Shown here: piece by piece, positions 12,277-22,371 of the stretch
How positions within the stretch are numbered: position 1 is the stretch's first letter
Layout: every line of letters starts with the position of its first letter
Notes under the pieces: model-generated
Databases searched by the model: none
The model's input: only the letters and a program-made list of their open reading frames with translations
What the model was told of the DNA's origin: nothing
Source: Tolypocladium sp. Sup5 PDA-1
Taxonomy: Eukaryota; Ascomycota; Sordariomycetes; Hypocreales; Ophiocordycipitaceae
Direction of reading: 5' to 3'
Assembly (NCBI GenBank): GCA_000750105.3
Contig: JPHH03000014.1
Location: 558,001 to 622,000, forward strand
DNA length: 64,000 nucleotides
Made by a program: the position numbers and the translations under genes

Positions 12277-13539
12277 CTTGAGAGTCGATGTTGATGCAGT
12301 TGTCTCACTGAAGGCTCTCGCAACTGCCAGTCGGTCGGCAGTTCAAAGTTCAAACTGCGGGGGCGCCGACGATGCCCAAAGAGGAAGGCGGCAGTTCCGT
12401 TCGTGGCGTCCAACAAGACTCCGGCTCCAAGCAACGTCCGCGTGAGTGGTCGCCAAGGTTCAAGCCGTTCAGGGCCAAGCAACGCGCCCGTGTGTTCGTC
12501 AACGGTCTTGGAATTTCGATGACCAGCAGCAGAGAGAAACAAACGGCGCGTCTTGCCCCGAGTTATAAAACCTGTGGCACTAGTACTGTAGATGCGATTG
12601 CGTGCTCAACTGGAATCCACCAGGCATAGGCTGACATTTCTGACATTTCGGGTTTTAGTAAGCACGCAATACGTCCTTGACAGCGGGACCCTTGCAGAAA
12701 CGCCATTCCGCCGCCCCCGATGGCGCCCCGCGGTCTCCACAGCTCGTGTTAGCCGCCTTCTAGAAGTCTCGGTTTCGACAACCCCAGAGAACGTGCACGA
12801 GTACCCTTTCAGACCGCTGCGACTGTTTGCAACTATTCGAGTCTCTTGTTTTACAGAACAGATCGCAGCAGAGTCCTGGAAGCTGGAACAGAACCAATTG
12901 GTGTGATACGTCACCGGTGGGCTTTGCCGCCATCAGCTGGCTGTGGGGTAAATAACGGGTTCCACGGTACGGAGTACTCTGTAGACCCTGCTACATGTGA
13001 CCTGAAATAGCTCTTTGTCACCGATAATCGGACTGGCATGTAATCCGTACATGGAGAGTAACGAGTACACAGAATGCTATCCAAAACCGCCGCGTTAATT
13101 TACCTAAACGATGCGCCTCTCGGTTCCATCCTTGCCATCGTGTTAGGCGGTATCCACATGCACGAGTCAGTGCCCTTTATGCTAGTTGAGAAGCCCCGTC
13201 ACCAATTGTTGGGGCCTGGACTCATACAGCGCGTTCTGACGGCCATTGTGATGGCTGCACGTGAAGTCAGTAGACTCACTACTTCGGATGCTACTTCAAG
13301 ATCAGCTCTGCTACCGAGTTTAGCTCGTCCTATAAAGCCCCAGGTTGCTTGGACCAGTTAGCCGAAAAGTCAGGTCTGAGTCCGGTCTTGTAAAATCGAC
13401 CTCCTCAAGCCCCAATCGTGTTCCTGTTGGCGATGCCGGTTTCCCGTCACTGTTAGATGGCTTCGGGTAGGAAAGGAAAAGAATTTCTTCGTCGTCCCCC
13501 AGGTGCGCCATGTTAGCGTCCAGTCCTTGGTATGCAGCA
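12277..13539. other. Intergenic region, no gene recognised
   Basis: Contains the permease upstream region and a TACGGAGTACTC-like copy of the dispersed motif near 12970. Short minus-strand frames at 13.3-13.57 kb overlap the 3' end of the kinase remnant and are not supported as genes. Confidence 0.4.
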
Positions 13540-14998
13540 CTACCGTCCTGTTTGCGAAAATTCTGCATGTAGCCACGGGTCGCTGAGTAGTTCCTTTGCG
13601 GTGCTTCGTTTTTCTGGAAACCGCTTGACCATTCTTTTCACAAATTCCAGAAACATCATCTCCTCTTCACCCTTGATGCTTGCTATAGTATTTTCGAAGG
13701 TAAAGTCTTGGGGGACGAGTTCCGGTTTCCTTGGACGTCCTGCTTGCACTCGTCAGCATCCTGCACTGGGTGGATGAATTATCGACATAGCATGGGGCAA
13801 ATGAAACATAGATGTCCTCCGGCCATTAGTAAGAAGCTTCGTGGGCGGAGAGCCTAGGAGAGCAGTCATGTAGGCAAGGTGAGTCTGCTCATCGTGCTCG
13901 TCGACATTGTTTGGACCTGCTGCGCGAAATAGTCTCTTTCATTCGAGCAGATCCCATAGCTTCAAGAGAACAGGATTCGTAGGGAAATACAGTGTAGGAG
14001 CAGTCAATATCGTACCATGACTCCTAGGCTCCATATATGTGCGTTGTAAGTGTACCCTGCGTCGAGTATTACCCCCGGCGCCCGGTAGATTTCTGCTTGA
14101 ATGCAGCCAGTTTGTCGCTCGTTTCCCAAAACGGAAAGGTCAAAGTTGGCGATTTGAACAACTCCAGTGGGCACAGAAAGCTGTCCATAAATATTTCGTG
14201 AAAGGTAGATTGTGCGCCCATGCGCATGCCTTTGGTGGAAGTGGGTTGCGGTACTCGTCTTGAGCGTACCGTTCTGGAATCGATGGATCTTCGAATTTTA
14301 TCATGGTATTTTCTGGCTTTAATCCGGTTCGCCAGTCAACAAATGATTCAGGAGGACAGGATTCGTCTCATACCTGTACGAGTATGAATGGCGCCGCATT
14401 CCGGGTGGAGATAGCCAAGACCGTGGAGAGTCAATTGAAGTATGACTTTGAGAACATCCGCCGGGATGGTTCCTCCAACAAATCTCAGACAATACAACCA
14501 CAAAGGCTCGCGAAGGGGTTCGAGCACGAGGCAAACGGGATTCCCCGACTGCCAATCGATGGTGAAAGAGTCGACAAGCTTTCTCACAAATTGCCAGCCT
14601 TCAGCCTGAGGATTCATTTCAGCAATGCGCCTCATAATGGCAGGCTCGGTTTTGGCGGCGTCCTTGCGTGAGTGGTGAATACTCGCATAAATCTTGACCG
14701 CGACGTATCGGTCATCTGACCAACGCCACCTGACAATTGTTAGCGGAGTCAAAGAAGCCCAGGGGATAGGCACAACCGACGAAGATCTCTGGCCAGTCAC
14801 GCTGTTGAGCTTGACCCATAGCCAACTTTAGTGGCAGCTTGATATTGCCTGTTGAGGATCTCCAAACGTAGCTGGGTAGAAACGGGCAGCATCGTAATAT
14901 GGCGTCTTTTCTTCTTCGACAGGCTGAGAAGGGTCGATTTGTGGTGCAATTGCGGAGGACGGTGAGGTAAGGATGCACGAATATTTATTCCTCCGCAT
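13540..14998 (-). pseudogene. SRPK-like serine/threonine kinase, multiply disrupted
   Basis: Fragments of a fungal SRPK-type kinase lie in order on one strand: the acidic N-terminal EEEKTPYYDAARFYPA, the glycine loop GYGSSST, VAVKIYAS with the ATP-binding Lys, an alpha-C-to-hinge segment (GWQFVRKLVDSF), a remnant of the catalytic loop (LKPENTM), NFDLSVLG in place of DFG, the activation segment EIYRAPGVILDAGYTYNAHIW, and the C-lobe end KELLSDPWLH. Lesions: a one-base deletion near 14860; TGA at 14799-14797 where a Trp codon is expected; no AG acceptor before LKPEN, so the catalytic Asp cannot be assembled (14322-14379); an extra base near 14230; TGA at 13941-13939. One intron (GTGCCT...GCTAAC...TCAG) at ~14.74 kb is still recognisable. 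The ATG at 14998 opens the N-terminal frame. Confidence 0.85.
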
Positions 14999-15151
14999 CT
15001 GGTGCCCCTACTGACGGTATCCAGTGTTGCCCACACTCCACCCAGTCGTGGTCACTGGTAGGGATGGCCGGCTGCGGGCAACTGGGCCAACATACACACG
15101 CGTCACGACTGGAGCCGAAGCACCCACCAGCCAATTGAGGACTTGTCCATC

Positions 15152-15289
15152 GCGTCCGTGAAACAAAAACCTCATCTTGAAATGCATGTTGGGCGTCTAC
15201 TGTTTGCTAAAGTGATAGCCCTGACCAACCTGCTGAAACAGTAAGCGCCCAACATGCATCTCAAAAAGAGGTTTTTGTTTCACGGACGC
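15152..15289. repeat. 54-bp inverted repeat (foldback, MITE-like)
   Basis: Left arm 15152-15205 and right arm 15236-15289 pair over 54 bp with five mismatches by eye around a 30-nt loop. The arms begin GCGTCCGTGAAACAAAAACC. No target-site duplication is visible in the immediate flanks. It could be a foldback transposon remnant or a hairpin-forming intergenic element. Confidence 0.85.
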
Positions 15290-15562
15290 TTGCGGTTTTT
15301 GAGGCGGCCAGCCGTGAGCCAACCCTCAGGCTGCGAGCTGCCCCCTCCAACAGGATGCCCGAAGTAGGGTATACAAGCATCAGCTGATTCCGCACTCGAT
15401 TGATTCCTGGCCATAAAAGTACGCCATTGTCTTTCCCATGCCTACGATGTGGAACGGTGGAGTACTCCAAGCAGAGCTACAATCGAGTCTACGGGGTACT
15501 TGGGAGGGGCGCTCAGGCCTATAGAGCCCTCACAGTCCGTGGGACCTACACCCACTGTACCC

Positions 15563-15610
15563 GTTGGTTCGACCTAGACGATCTGAACCTCTCCGCTAGG
15601 TCGAACCAAC
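15563..15610. repeat. 15-bp perfect inverted repeat
   Basis: Arms 15563-15577 (GTTGGTTCGACCTAG) and 15596-15610 are perfect inverted copies with an 18-nt loop; pairing extends further with one mismatch. It marks the left edge of the AT-rich island holding the small secreted protein gene. The arm contains GGTTCGA, which resembles a tRNA T-loop, but no tRNA can be folded around it. Confidence 0.75.
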
Positions 15611-15653
15611 AGGTATGAGGTATTAGCTAGCTATACTAGCCAGCTACGTTATC

Positions 15654-15661
15654 TATATAAA
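15654..15661 (+). promoter_or_regulatory. TATA box of the small secreted protein gene
   Basis: TATATAAA lies 120 bp before the ATG at 15781 and is followed by a long pyrimidine tract (about 15676-15706), a common arrangement at fungal transcription starts. Confidence 0.5.
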
Positions 15662-15780
15662 CCCTTAGCTAGTCCTCTCTGTTTTCTTTTCTTCTTTTTT
15701 CTTTAAGCTTAGATTCTTTGCCCTACCACTTCGACGAAACTATTATACCAAATCGCCGATAATATTTCTGTATCTTTATA

Positions 15781-16174
15781 ATGAAGTATATAGTCGTTAT
15801 TTTCTTCTTTGCCTTCTTTACTTTAGCCATGCGGCCTGGCCACAATCAAGGGCCTAATGTCGGTGTATGTGAATATATAACCTAAGGAAATATAATCCGT
15901 TAAAGTACCTGTCTATTTACTATATAGACATGCCGTGTTTATGAAAATAGGTGCTATATTCAGCTTGTGCATAAGAATGGAAAAACTAGAGGTAGGGTAC
16001 AGAAGCCTAGAACAAAGATGAGGCATAAGATTTGTCATTTGGATTTCTTAGTAAGTACCTTTTAAAAACCGCGCCCCTTCCCCCGTTTACAGAAACAAGT
16101 GCACGGAAGATAATCACCCATGTGATTATAAGTTTTGGCGCCGAGCAGCTGATTGTACCTTTGTACCTCCTTAG
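15781..16174 (+). CDS. Small secreted six-cysteine protein (effector-like)
   Basis: Three exons (15781-15864, 15928-16050, 16100-16174) splice with GTATGT...TATAG and GTAAGT...CAAG introns of 63 and 49 nt into a 93-residue protein. The first ~16 residues (MKYIVVIFFFAFFTLA) are a typical signal peptide. The mature part is basic with six cysteines at 30, 37, 64, 70, 77 and 88, an even number suited to disulfide bonding outside the cell. I recognise no family. The gene sits in an AT-rich island unlike its GC-rich neighbours, flanked by inverted repeats, a setting common for fungal effectors. The donor of intron 1 and acceptor of intron 2 were chosen for frame continuity. A role in host or microbe interaction is inference only. 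Confidence 0.75.
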
Positions 16175-16612
16175 AATAAAGACGATAGTGGGTTAGAGAT
16201 AGAAGACACCCTATGGGAAAACGCGCTTGATCGCTTTTAATAGTATGGGGACACTCAATTATGTTCTGTGTTGGCCCCTTTCATTGTCATGCCATGGAAA
16301 TGGGTGGTCGTGTATGCCTCATTTGAATCGTGTAGGAAGAATCCTTGAACTAAAGCCAAGCTCAAGGGTCAACAACTCTTGCATCCGGAGCCAATAAGCT
16401 CATATCTGTATCGTACAATCGGGGGACGTTATCGTGCGTGGTCCTCCGAGAGGACTGTTATCACGCTCCTCTCACCGTACTATGAGCCCAAGAAGTTGTG
16501 GTGATGGTTGTCTAAACCGGGGGGTTTAGTTACACTTAGCATGAACAATATCCCCCTCAAACGGCCTGTGGATCAGATTAGCCCCAAGCTCTTGGGAACG
16601 TGAGAGACATCC

Positions 16613-17331
16613 TCACATCGCGGCCAGATTCCTGCCACTTTCAATGGAGTTCTTCAGCCAGAGTAACCTCTTCACGAAGTCGTCGCCTCGATTGCACCGG
16701 GGAAACTGTGTGTCCGGCGGGATTGCCCCCAGGAACCCGCAAAGCGGTCCCCAGCCATCGCCGACATGGAAGATGAGTAACCTCTCTGGCGGGACAAGCC
16801 GTTTGACGCGCTCAACGTTGTCCATGAACTTTGCAATCATGGCTTCCTTGTCGGCGAAGCCCCTCAAAACGCCCTCCTTGACGATGGCGCGCGCCATGGC
16901 TCTGGTCTTGAGCATGCGCCTGGGCCACCGTATGTTGGGATCCATGGGCCATTCGTTGATGGTCTTGGCCACGGAATCGTACCAGTCCCCGGGGTCGCGG
17001 ACGGTGAGGATGACCTTGGCGTCTGGGTACTCTTGGACGAGCTCCGGCCAGAACTCGGCGGCGGGCCAGTCCACGGCGGCGTCATATTTCTCGAAGATGC
17101 TGTCCCAGTTGGCCGTCCGAGATTGAGAGGCCTGAACAAAAGCTCCGGGGTCCTGCATGGGATCAAGCAGCACCTTTTCCATGTGGTGGCAAGGATAACT
17201 AACACCATCAGCATTAGTTTAAAGCTAGAAGTCCACTCAAAGCAGACGGACCCCAACATATCAAGAGCGAAGCAGAGACTCAACGTTCCTGTTCTTCCAA
17301 ACCCGGCGCCAATCACCTTGAGAGGAGCCAT
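16613..17331 (-). CDS. Sulfotransferase-family P-loop protein
   Basis: Two exons, 17331-17252 and 17198-16613, give 221 residues. The first exon carries the 5'-phosphosulfate/PAPS-binding loop GAGFGRTGTLSL (residues 8-19); after a 53-nt intron (GTCCGT...CTAATG...TTAG) the protein continues with GYPCHHMEKVL. Later segments VILTVRDPGDWYDS and LLIFHVGDGWGPLCGFL match the sulfotransferase fold of the large fungal family often mislabelled NAD-dependent epimerase. The length is normal for this family and no lesion is seen. The substrate is unknown. Confidence 0.85.
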
Positions 17332-17891
17332 CCCGTGGTGTCTTGCTGCGATCTGTATGGCTCTCTAGGGGATGTCAGTTAAGTTTAAGACGGAGGCAGG
17401 GAGAAGAGCAGCAGCGAGTCAATTGCGTTATAAAGGGCACGTGGGCACTTGAAGCAAGCCGTAGTGTGTGTCAATGAATCATCACTCTCGACATAGTTTG
17501 CTAGCTCGTAGTCCGCACGCGGGGACGACATCTTTGAAGCTACATCAGCCGCAGTGCTGCCCCGCGGACGCAAACCCTCTCCTTTCCTATTATATCTCAG
17601 AGGGCTCTGCTGATTTTTCACGGCAGATCGTGAGCTGCAATTCTCTTTGCCGACTGACCTGCTTGGGAAAGCTTGACCAATGCGACGTACTCGTCCGTCA
17701 ATTCAAGATGACCGGCTTCAACTGCGCGCCCTATCATATACTGCATGCACCACGTCTAGCGCAACAGCCAAACCCCTTGACGGCACCAACGGCCGTAAAA
17801 CAAGACCAACAAGAATCTGTAGCTGCCAGCGTGACCGACGTGGCATACGGACTCCTACGTGCGAGTGGCACTGGAGTTTCGCAGCTTCCAT

Positions 17892-18406
17892 CTACGCGGC
17901 TGGACCTTGCTTCTCGGCCGCGATGTTGTCCCCCGTAGCAGTGCGAGAGGCCCCCGAATCGTCCGGCATGCCATTTCCATGGCCCTGAGCATCTGTTGCC
18001 AGTTTCACGGCCTCGCCCCTTGCCCCAAGGCCGCCGGTGGCATTGCCGGCTGGTTGGTTCCGAGCCGAGACGACATTTCCGGCCGGCAGGGTCCGAGCCG
18101 AGTCGCCGCTTGCCCTCCTAGAGCAGTCCCCGGCCGCCAAATCTTGTGCTACTCGTAGCACGAGGCCGGTAGAACTCTCCCTCGGTCGTCCAACCGTCTC
18201 CGAGCTAAAGGGATCATCCGTTGCCAGGGAGTACCGGCCCAGCGTGATCGACGGCGGCTTCTGCTCGTCTGCAACCGTGTTTGGCAACTGGTCGCGTGCG
18301 CTCCTGGAGTTCGTGATGAGTATCAGCTCGGGCGCACAAATGCGGGATAGTTAGTCCGTGGGACTCACCCAGAGTCCGAGCCACGATTGGCCTTTGTTGA
18401 AGACAT
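17892..18406 (-). CDS. Small two-exon protein, tentative member of the W-x7-VV family (copy 1)
   Basis: Exon 1 (18406-18369) encodes 12 residues plus two bases; after a 65-nt intron (GTGAGT...CTCCAG) exon 2 (18303-17892) completes a 149-residue protein. The phase-2 junction after a short Ser-rich start, and LGRY placed about 25 residues after the junction, match copies 2-5 in this window. It lacks the VV pair and is longer, with Gly/Ala/Asp-rich sequence and a near-duplicated PAGN segment. No signal peptide, membrane span or known domain is visible. It may be a divergent family member or an unrelated small gene. Confidence 0.4.
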
Positions 18407-19844
18407 GACACAGGTGTCTTCGAGGAGTGTGCCACACGAATATGGCCAGAATTCAATAAAAAAGAGTCGCTCGCTCGCTTAACACGTATAATCAAGAATA
18501 ATCAATGAGAAATTCGGAAATGCGCGGCATTGCCTTGCATATGGCGGCCAGGAGAATCGACGATGGGTGTGACGTTGTTTGTGAAGGATTCGCGGGCACC
18601 GGGCAGGGCAGTACGGCTCCCGGTTGGCGGCGTCTGCAATGTCGGATGCAGCAAAGCAAGAGCGAGCCTGACGACTCGTCTTGCTCTTTTAAGTGCAGAA
18701 TTTTTCGCCACTGTGGGTTTGACCGTTTCGATGTTTGCCTGCAATAGCAGGATTCCAGGAACTGAAGCTTAAATTTGCTGCCTTATGGAGCGCCCGTAGT
18801 CCGCACCGGCACCACACCTTCCCATTGTCCCAACGGGCCAGAATCGTGCTGTCTGCTGGCCGAAGGTAGGCGCGTCTTGGAGACCGGCACTGTGTCAAAG
18901 TTTGTTGCGGAGTTGGAATACTTGAAGGTCTTACGGAGCAGTCGCGTTCAACTCGGAGAGCTTAGAGTGCGATATACTTCGGCGGTATCAGGGAGCTTCC
19001 ACAAGCAGGGGACTGAAGTCGGTCACTATCAGATGCATGGACGACAAACGCTTTCTGTGTCTATCGGGCAAGGTCGAGACGCACAGTCTGACATGCGTTT
19101 CTCGACCCATCATTTGCGGTCTGCCCCGCATCTCTGCCCCGCATCGCTGCATCTGCACCATGTCTCTGCATCTGCAGCACGCGGGCTTGGCCGCATCGCT
19201 GTGGCCACATCATCCCAAGGACCGGAAAGCCGTGCAATGCTGCCATGACCGACCGTACGACGCCACAAGACACGGGAATACGAATTTGGACGCCGAGACG
19301 GGGCCTGAGCTTCTCGGCGTCCCGCGCTCGCTGACGCCCGAGTTTGTAGGATATCGCGCAACCGGGTAACCTACGTGCATTTCATTTCCTATCAGCTCTT
19401 GCTACTTCCTCCTGGCAATTGGAGGGCGGCTCATGTCGAGGCATGTGCGGAGCTGCCCTTATCGGCGCTAGTAGTGCTTTTTTTGGTGAGTTACTTCTCT
19501 TCCTACGGTCATCGTGAAGCTTCGGCGCTTCGGCGTGGTGTTGAGGGGTCGGTTGCGTGGCGAGGTACGTATCCAAGTACTTCGTACTTCGTACTAAGAC
19601 AATCTCTGATTTCCCAGGAAGTCGGGAGCGAGGCTCGGGCCGCACCGTCGACAGCCGGATGACTAATCACACAGCCAAGAACAGATCGAGCGTCATGTGA
19701 AAGGCCGCTTGACAGATTCGTGCACAACTTGTTGTAGCAGACATTAACCATTACGGAGCAGCTTGTGACTGGTATTCAAAATCGCCCACTTAATCTTAGC
19801 CGTCTCCGCGCGTCGCACACATACCGAGCTAGTGAGTTGCATCA
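18407..19844. other. Gene-free stretch
   Basis: Short overlapping frames only. Two copies of the GTACTTCGTAC motif in tandem lie at 19577-19594. No gene is supported. Confidence 0.4.
19577..19594. repeat. Tandem GTACTTC motif
   Basis: GTACTTCGTACTTCGTAC; related copies lie at 21640-21656, 28053-28092, 33730-33780 and 41298-41326, all outside supported coding exons. Confidence 0.7.
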
Positions 19845-20142
19845 CTACTTCGTACTTCGTACCTGGCTCCGAGTCTGAGGCCTGCTCATATCGGACTTCT
19901 TCCCAGCGGCTTCTTCCGCCTTGCGGACCGTGTCCCGCGAATCCTCACTGTTCAGCATCTGCTTGAGCCGCTCCTTTGCCAGCCGCGTCTTCTCTGGCTC
20001 CGGCGCTTCATGCGGCTGGCAGCATCTATACGCAGTCAGGAGATCCTGGGAACGACGGAAGACCTCAATATATACATGGAGAGACCTACCGGCTGCGACA
20101 TCCAGCATCAGCATCCGTAGAACTAATGGACTGAGAGGGCAT
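19845..20142 (-). CDS. Small two-exon protein of the W-x7-VV family (copy 2, Met at the Trp site)
   Basis: Exon 1 (20142-20090) has 53 nt, 17 codons plus two bases, exactly as in copies 3 and 4. A canonical intron (GTAGGT...CTGAC...TATAG, 64 nt) leads to exon 2 (20025-19845), total 77 residues. Residue 41 (Met) occupies the position of the family Trp, in ERLKQMLNSEDSRD, which lines up without gaps with DSLARWLRDTESRV of copy 5. An upstream in-frame ATG at 20244 would add 34 residues; the TATA box at 20299-20292 and the family pattern favour 20142. The C-terminus is basic, and its last codons come from the dispersed TACGAAG repeat. No targeting signal or known domain. Confidence 0.55.
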
Positions 20143-20291
20143 GTTGTAGGCAGATTGCAGAACGGATTGACGCCGAATTTGAAGTGGCCGAAGTCCTGAT
20201 TGCTGCGATAGTCGAGGCACCACTTGATCCCAGGCTCGGCACATTGCAGGAAAGAAGAGCAAGAGAAAATGGTATGGGGCCAAAAGAGACG

Positions 20292-20299
20292 TTTTTATA
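20292..20299 (-). promoter_or_regulatory. TATAAAAA box of family copy 2
   Basis: TATAAAAA on the minus strand about 150 bp before the ATG at 20142, the same octamer and similar spacing as before copies 3 and 5. Confidence 0.5.
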
Positions 20300-21639
20300 T
20301 TAAAAGGGCAGCTGTGAATCAGCCTTGCTCGCGTATGAGATCCTTCATCGTCACCGCAGGACTGATGAAGGACAAGACTAGCCTGGCGTGTCGCATGGTT
20401 TCTGAGGAGAGGCTGTGATGAGCTGTACTTAGGAAGACGGAGTACCATCGCCACTACAACCGCTCCTCACTCATACTCAGTGCTTTGTGCGATTCGACGT
20501 TTTCCGCAGCGCAAAAACGCCGCACATTCACTCCATGTCTACGGTGCAGCGGCACACTCCTAGTCACGCTTTCGAGGCTATGGCCTTGCTTCCATCAACC
20601 CCGCTCGCCTCACTGAATAGCGTTGCTGGATCCCCTTTCAGTTTAATGCCGATTCGGCACTGGAGTAGTTGACGTTGATTCATGTTGCTGCGCCACGACG
20701 ATGTGGGCCAGCGTGGTGAGCAGGGCTATCAGCCTATCACCCCAACAACTTGGCTCAACCTTGCACCCGGTATTGCCTGAAGTTTGCCGTAGAGGTTGTT
20801 TGCCCGCGAAGCATGCCATGTAATATTCAATCAAACTTCTGAAAATGAAGTACTAGGACTCGCTACTGTGTGTTGGGTTCCTCTGCTGAACCTCGCGTCA
20901 GTCTTGGGGACATGGAATGACTCGGAAGTGACTTGGTAGGACGAATCCTGTAGGTTAGCGTCTTGGGTTTTTCCCCCGAGACTTCTAGGGTTAATCTTCC
21001 ACATCGCAAGCTCGCGCTGCTGTCGTGCTGTTTGACAGCCATTGGAGTACTCCGTCACTAGCCTAGGTACTCCGTAAATGTGGGTGGGACTTCGATACGG
21101 AGAAGTGTGGGACCTACTCCGTTTATCGTGTGGGGGTGAGGGCGTGAGACGGGGACATGACGGGAGCGAGAAGTAACTGGATCATGTACGAAGTATGTAG
21201 GTTAGAGGACAGGATGGAAGCTCAGCGCATGGTGGCACACACGGCTAACACACGGCTATTCGTAAGGGCGATTAGACGGTCAGTGTGTCAGGCACCCGGG
21301 CCCCTGTGGTGAGTAGAATGCGACCTTGAGATGAGATAACAAATCATGGGAATGGCTAATTCCTGCCCCAAGTGTGGCCCAACCTCTGATATGGTGCGGG
21401 AGTAGTACAACACTCGCCTTTTCGAGTTCATTTGTAAACGAAAAAAAGCGTATTTATCTCCAGGGAATGGGCTGCCGGCGGCTTCAAAAATCAAGTCCTG
21501 CGCACTCATGGATAGGTGTGTACTTAATGCTGCGACGACTGTGCTTCGGTTGAGAACCCGGGGCAGGAAGTAGACAAAGTATACACAGATGGCATTGAGG
21601 GTTTCCATCCATTCCATGTTTCGCCAGGCCTGCCAGAAA

Positions 21640-21656
21640 TACGAAGTACGAAGTAC
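21640..21656. repeat. Tandem TACGAAG motif
   Basis: TACGAAGTACGAAGTAC, a further copy of the dispersed intergenic motif, just downstream of family copy 3. Confidence 0.7.
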
Positions 21657-21709
21657 ACAAGTCAAGATGACGTCTCCTCACAGTGCTTACAGAGCGCTTC
21701 CAGCGAGCC

Positions 21710-22069
21710 CTACAAGCCGTTTCCCTTGTCATCTCGGCCGCCCCCTCCGAGGTCTGCGCCAGTCTCGTGCGTGCCGTTCGGCTCACTTCGGCCGTTCATC
21801 GAGCGCGATTCGTCAGGTTGAGCAGGCAAGACAGTAATCGGCAGGCTATGGCGGACGACCGAGGGCCCGGCTCCGATCAACCATTGGTGAATGTCATCCC
21901 TTGAAACAAGAGTTTCTCCAACTCCCCACTGCGTCGCGTGCCTGTGGTCGCACCTACAACCCCGTAGGGAAAAGTTAGCAAAGGCGAATGCGATGCGACG
22001 GGGGCGGTAAACGCACTCGGGTGGGCAGCTTGGGTTGGCCTCAACAGATGTCCTGGATGTGGCCGACAT
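21710..22069 (-). CDS. Small two-exon protein of the W-x7-VV family (copy 3)
   Basis: Exon 1 (22069-22017, 53 nt, phase 2) begins MSATSRTSVEANPS; a 63-nt intron (GTGCGT...GCTAAC...TTGTAG) precedes exon 2 (21953-21710), total 98 residues. The core is DDIHQWLIGAGPSVV with Trp42, followed by a Pro-containing strand and a hydrophilic Gly/Asp-rich tail. The intron length is a multiple of three without stops, so the unspliced frame is also open; the branch site and the match to copies 4 and 5 support splicing. There is no signal peptide or known domain. Function unknown. Confidence 0.55.
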   Translation of the reverse strand: MSATSRTSVEANPSCPPECVYRPRRIAFAFANFSLRGCRCDHRHATQWGVGETLVSRDDIHQWLIGAGPSVVRHSLPITVLPAQPDESRSMNGRSEPNGTHETGADLGGGGRDDKGNGL

Positions 22070-22217
22070 GGTGAAACGTGTGGACGGGGGCCGCCTAGAC
22101 CAGGCAGGGCAGTCCAGGGTCTCGGGCGAGTAGGACAAAGATGTACTGTCTGGGGATGTTGCTTGCTCGTGGTCTTTGAGCTTGGATGCATTAAGCAGAG
22201 GGGAGTGAGAGATGCGA

Positions 22218-22225
22218 TTTTTATA
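22218..22225 (-). promoter_or_regulatory. TATAAAAA box of family copy 3
   Basis: TATAAAAA on the minus strand about 150 bp upstream of the ATG at 22069. Confidence 0.5.
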
Positions 22226-22344
22226 TGTGTACGTTACGGTTGCTGAAGTCCAGCCCAGCGTGGGTTGACCGACAACACAGCCCATCCCCGATGTGTGTCA
22301 AACTACCCCAATATGGGGCCAGCACGGGGAGGAACCGTGGGGGA

Positions 22345-22371
22345 ACCGTGGGATCCCTGCGATCCCACGGT
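22345..22371. repeat. 11-bp perfect inverted repeat
   Basis: ACCGTGGGATC and its inverse copy flank CCTGC. It lies upstream of family copy 3 and could be a dimeric factor site or a small hairpin. Confidence 0.6.

Noticed and set aside
20643..20834. Possible sixth copy of the small W-x7-VV family (GDRLIALLTTLAHIVVAQQ)
   Set aside because: The Leu-to-Val-Val spacing fits, but Trp is absent and neither the phase-2 intron nor the TATA box can be found, so similarity may be chance.
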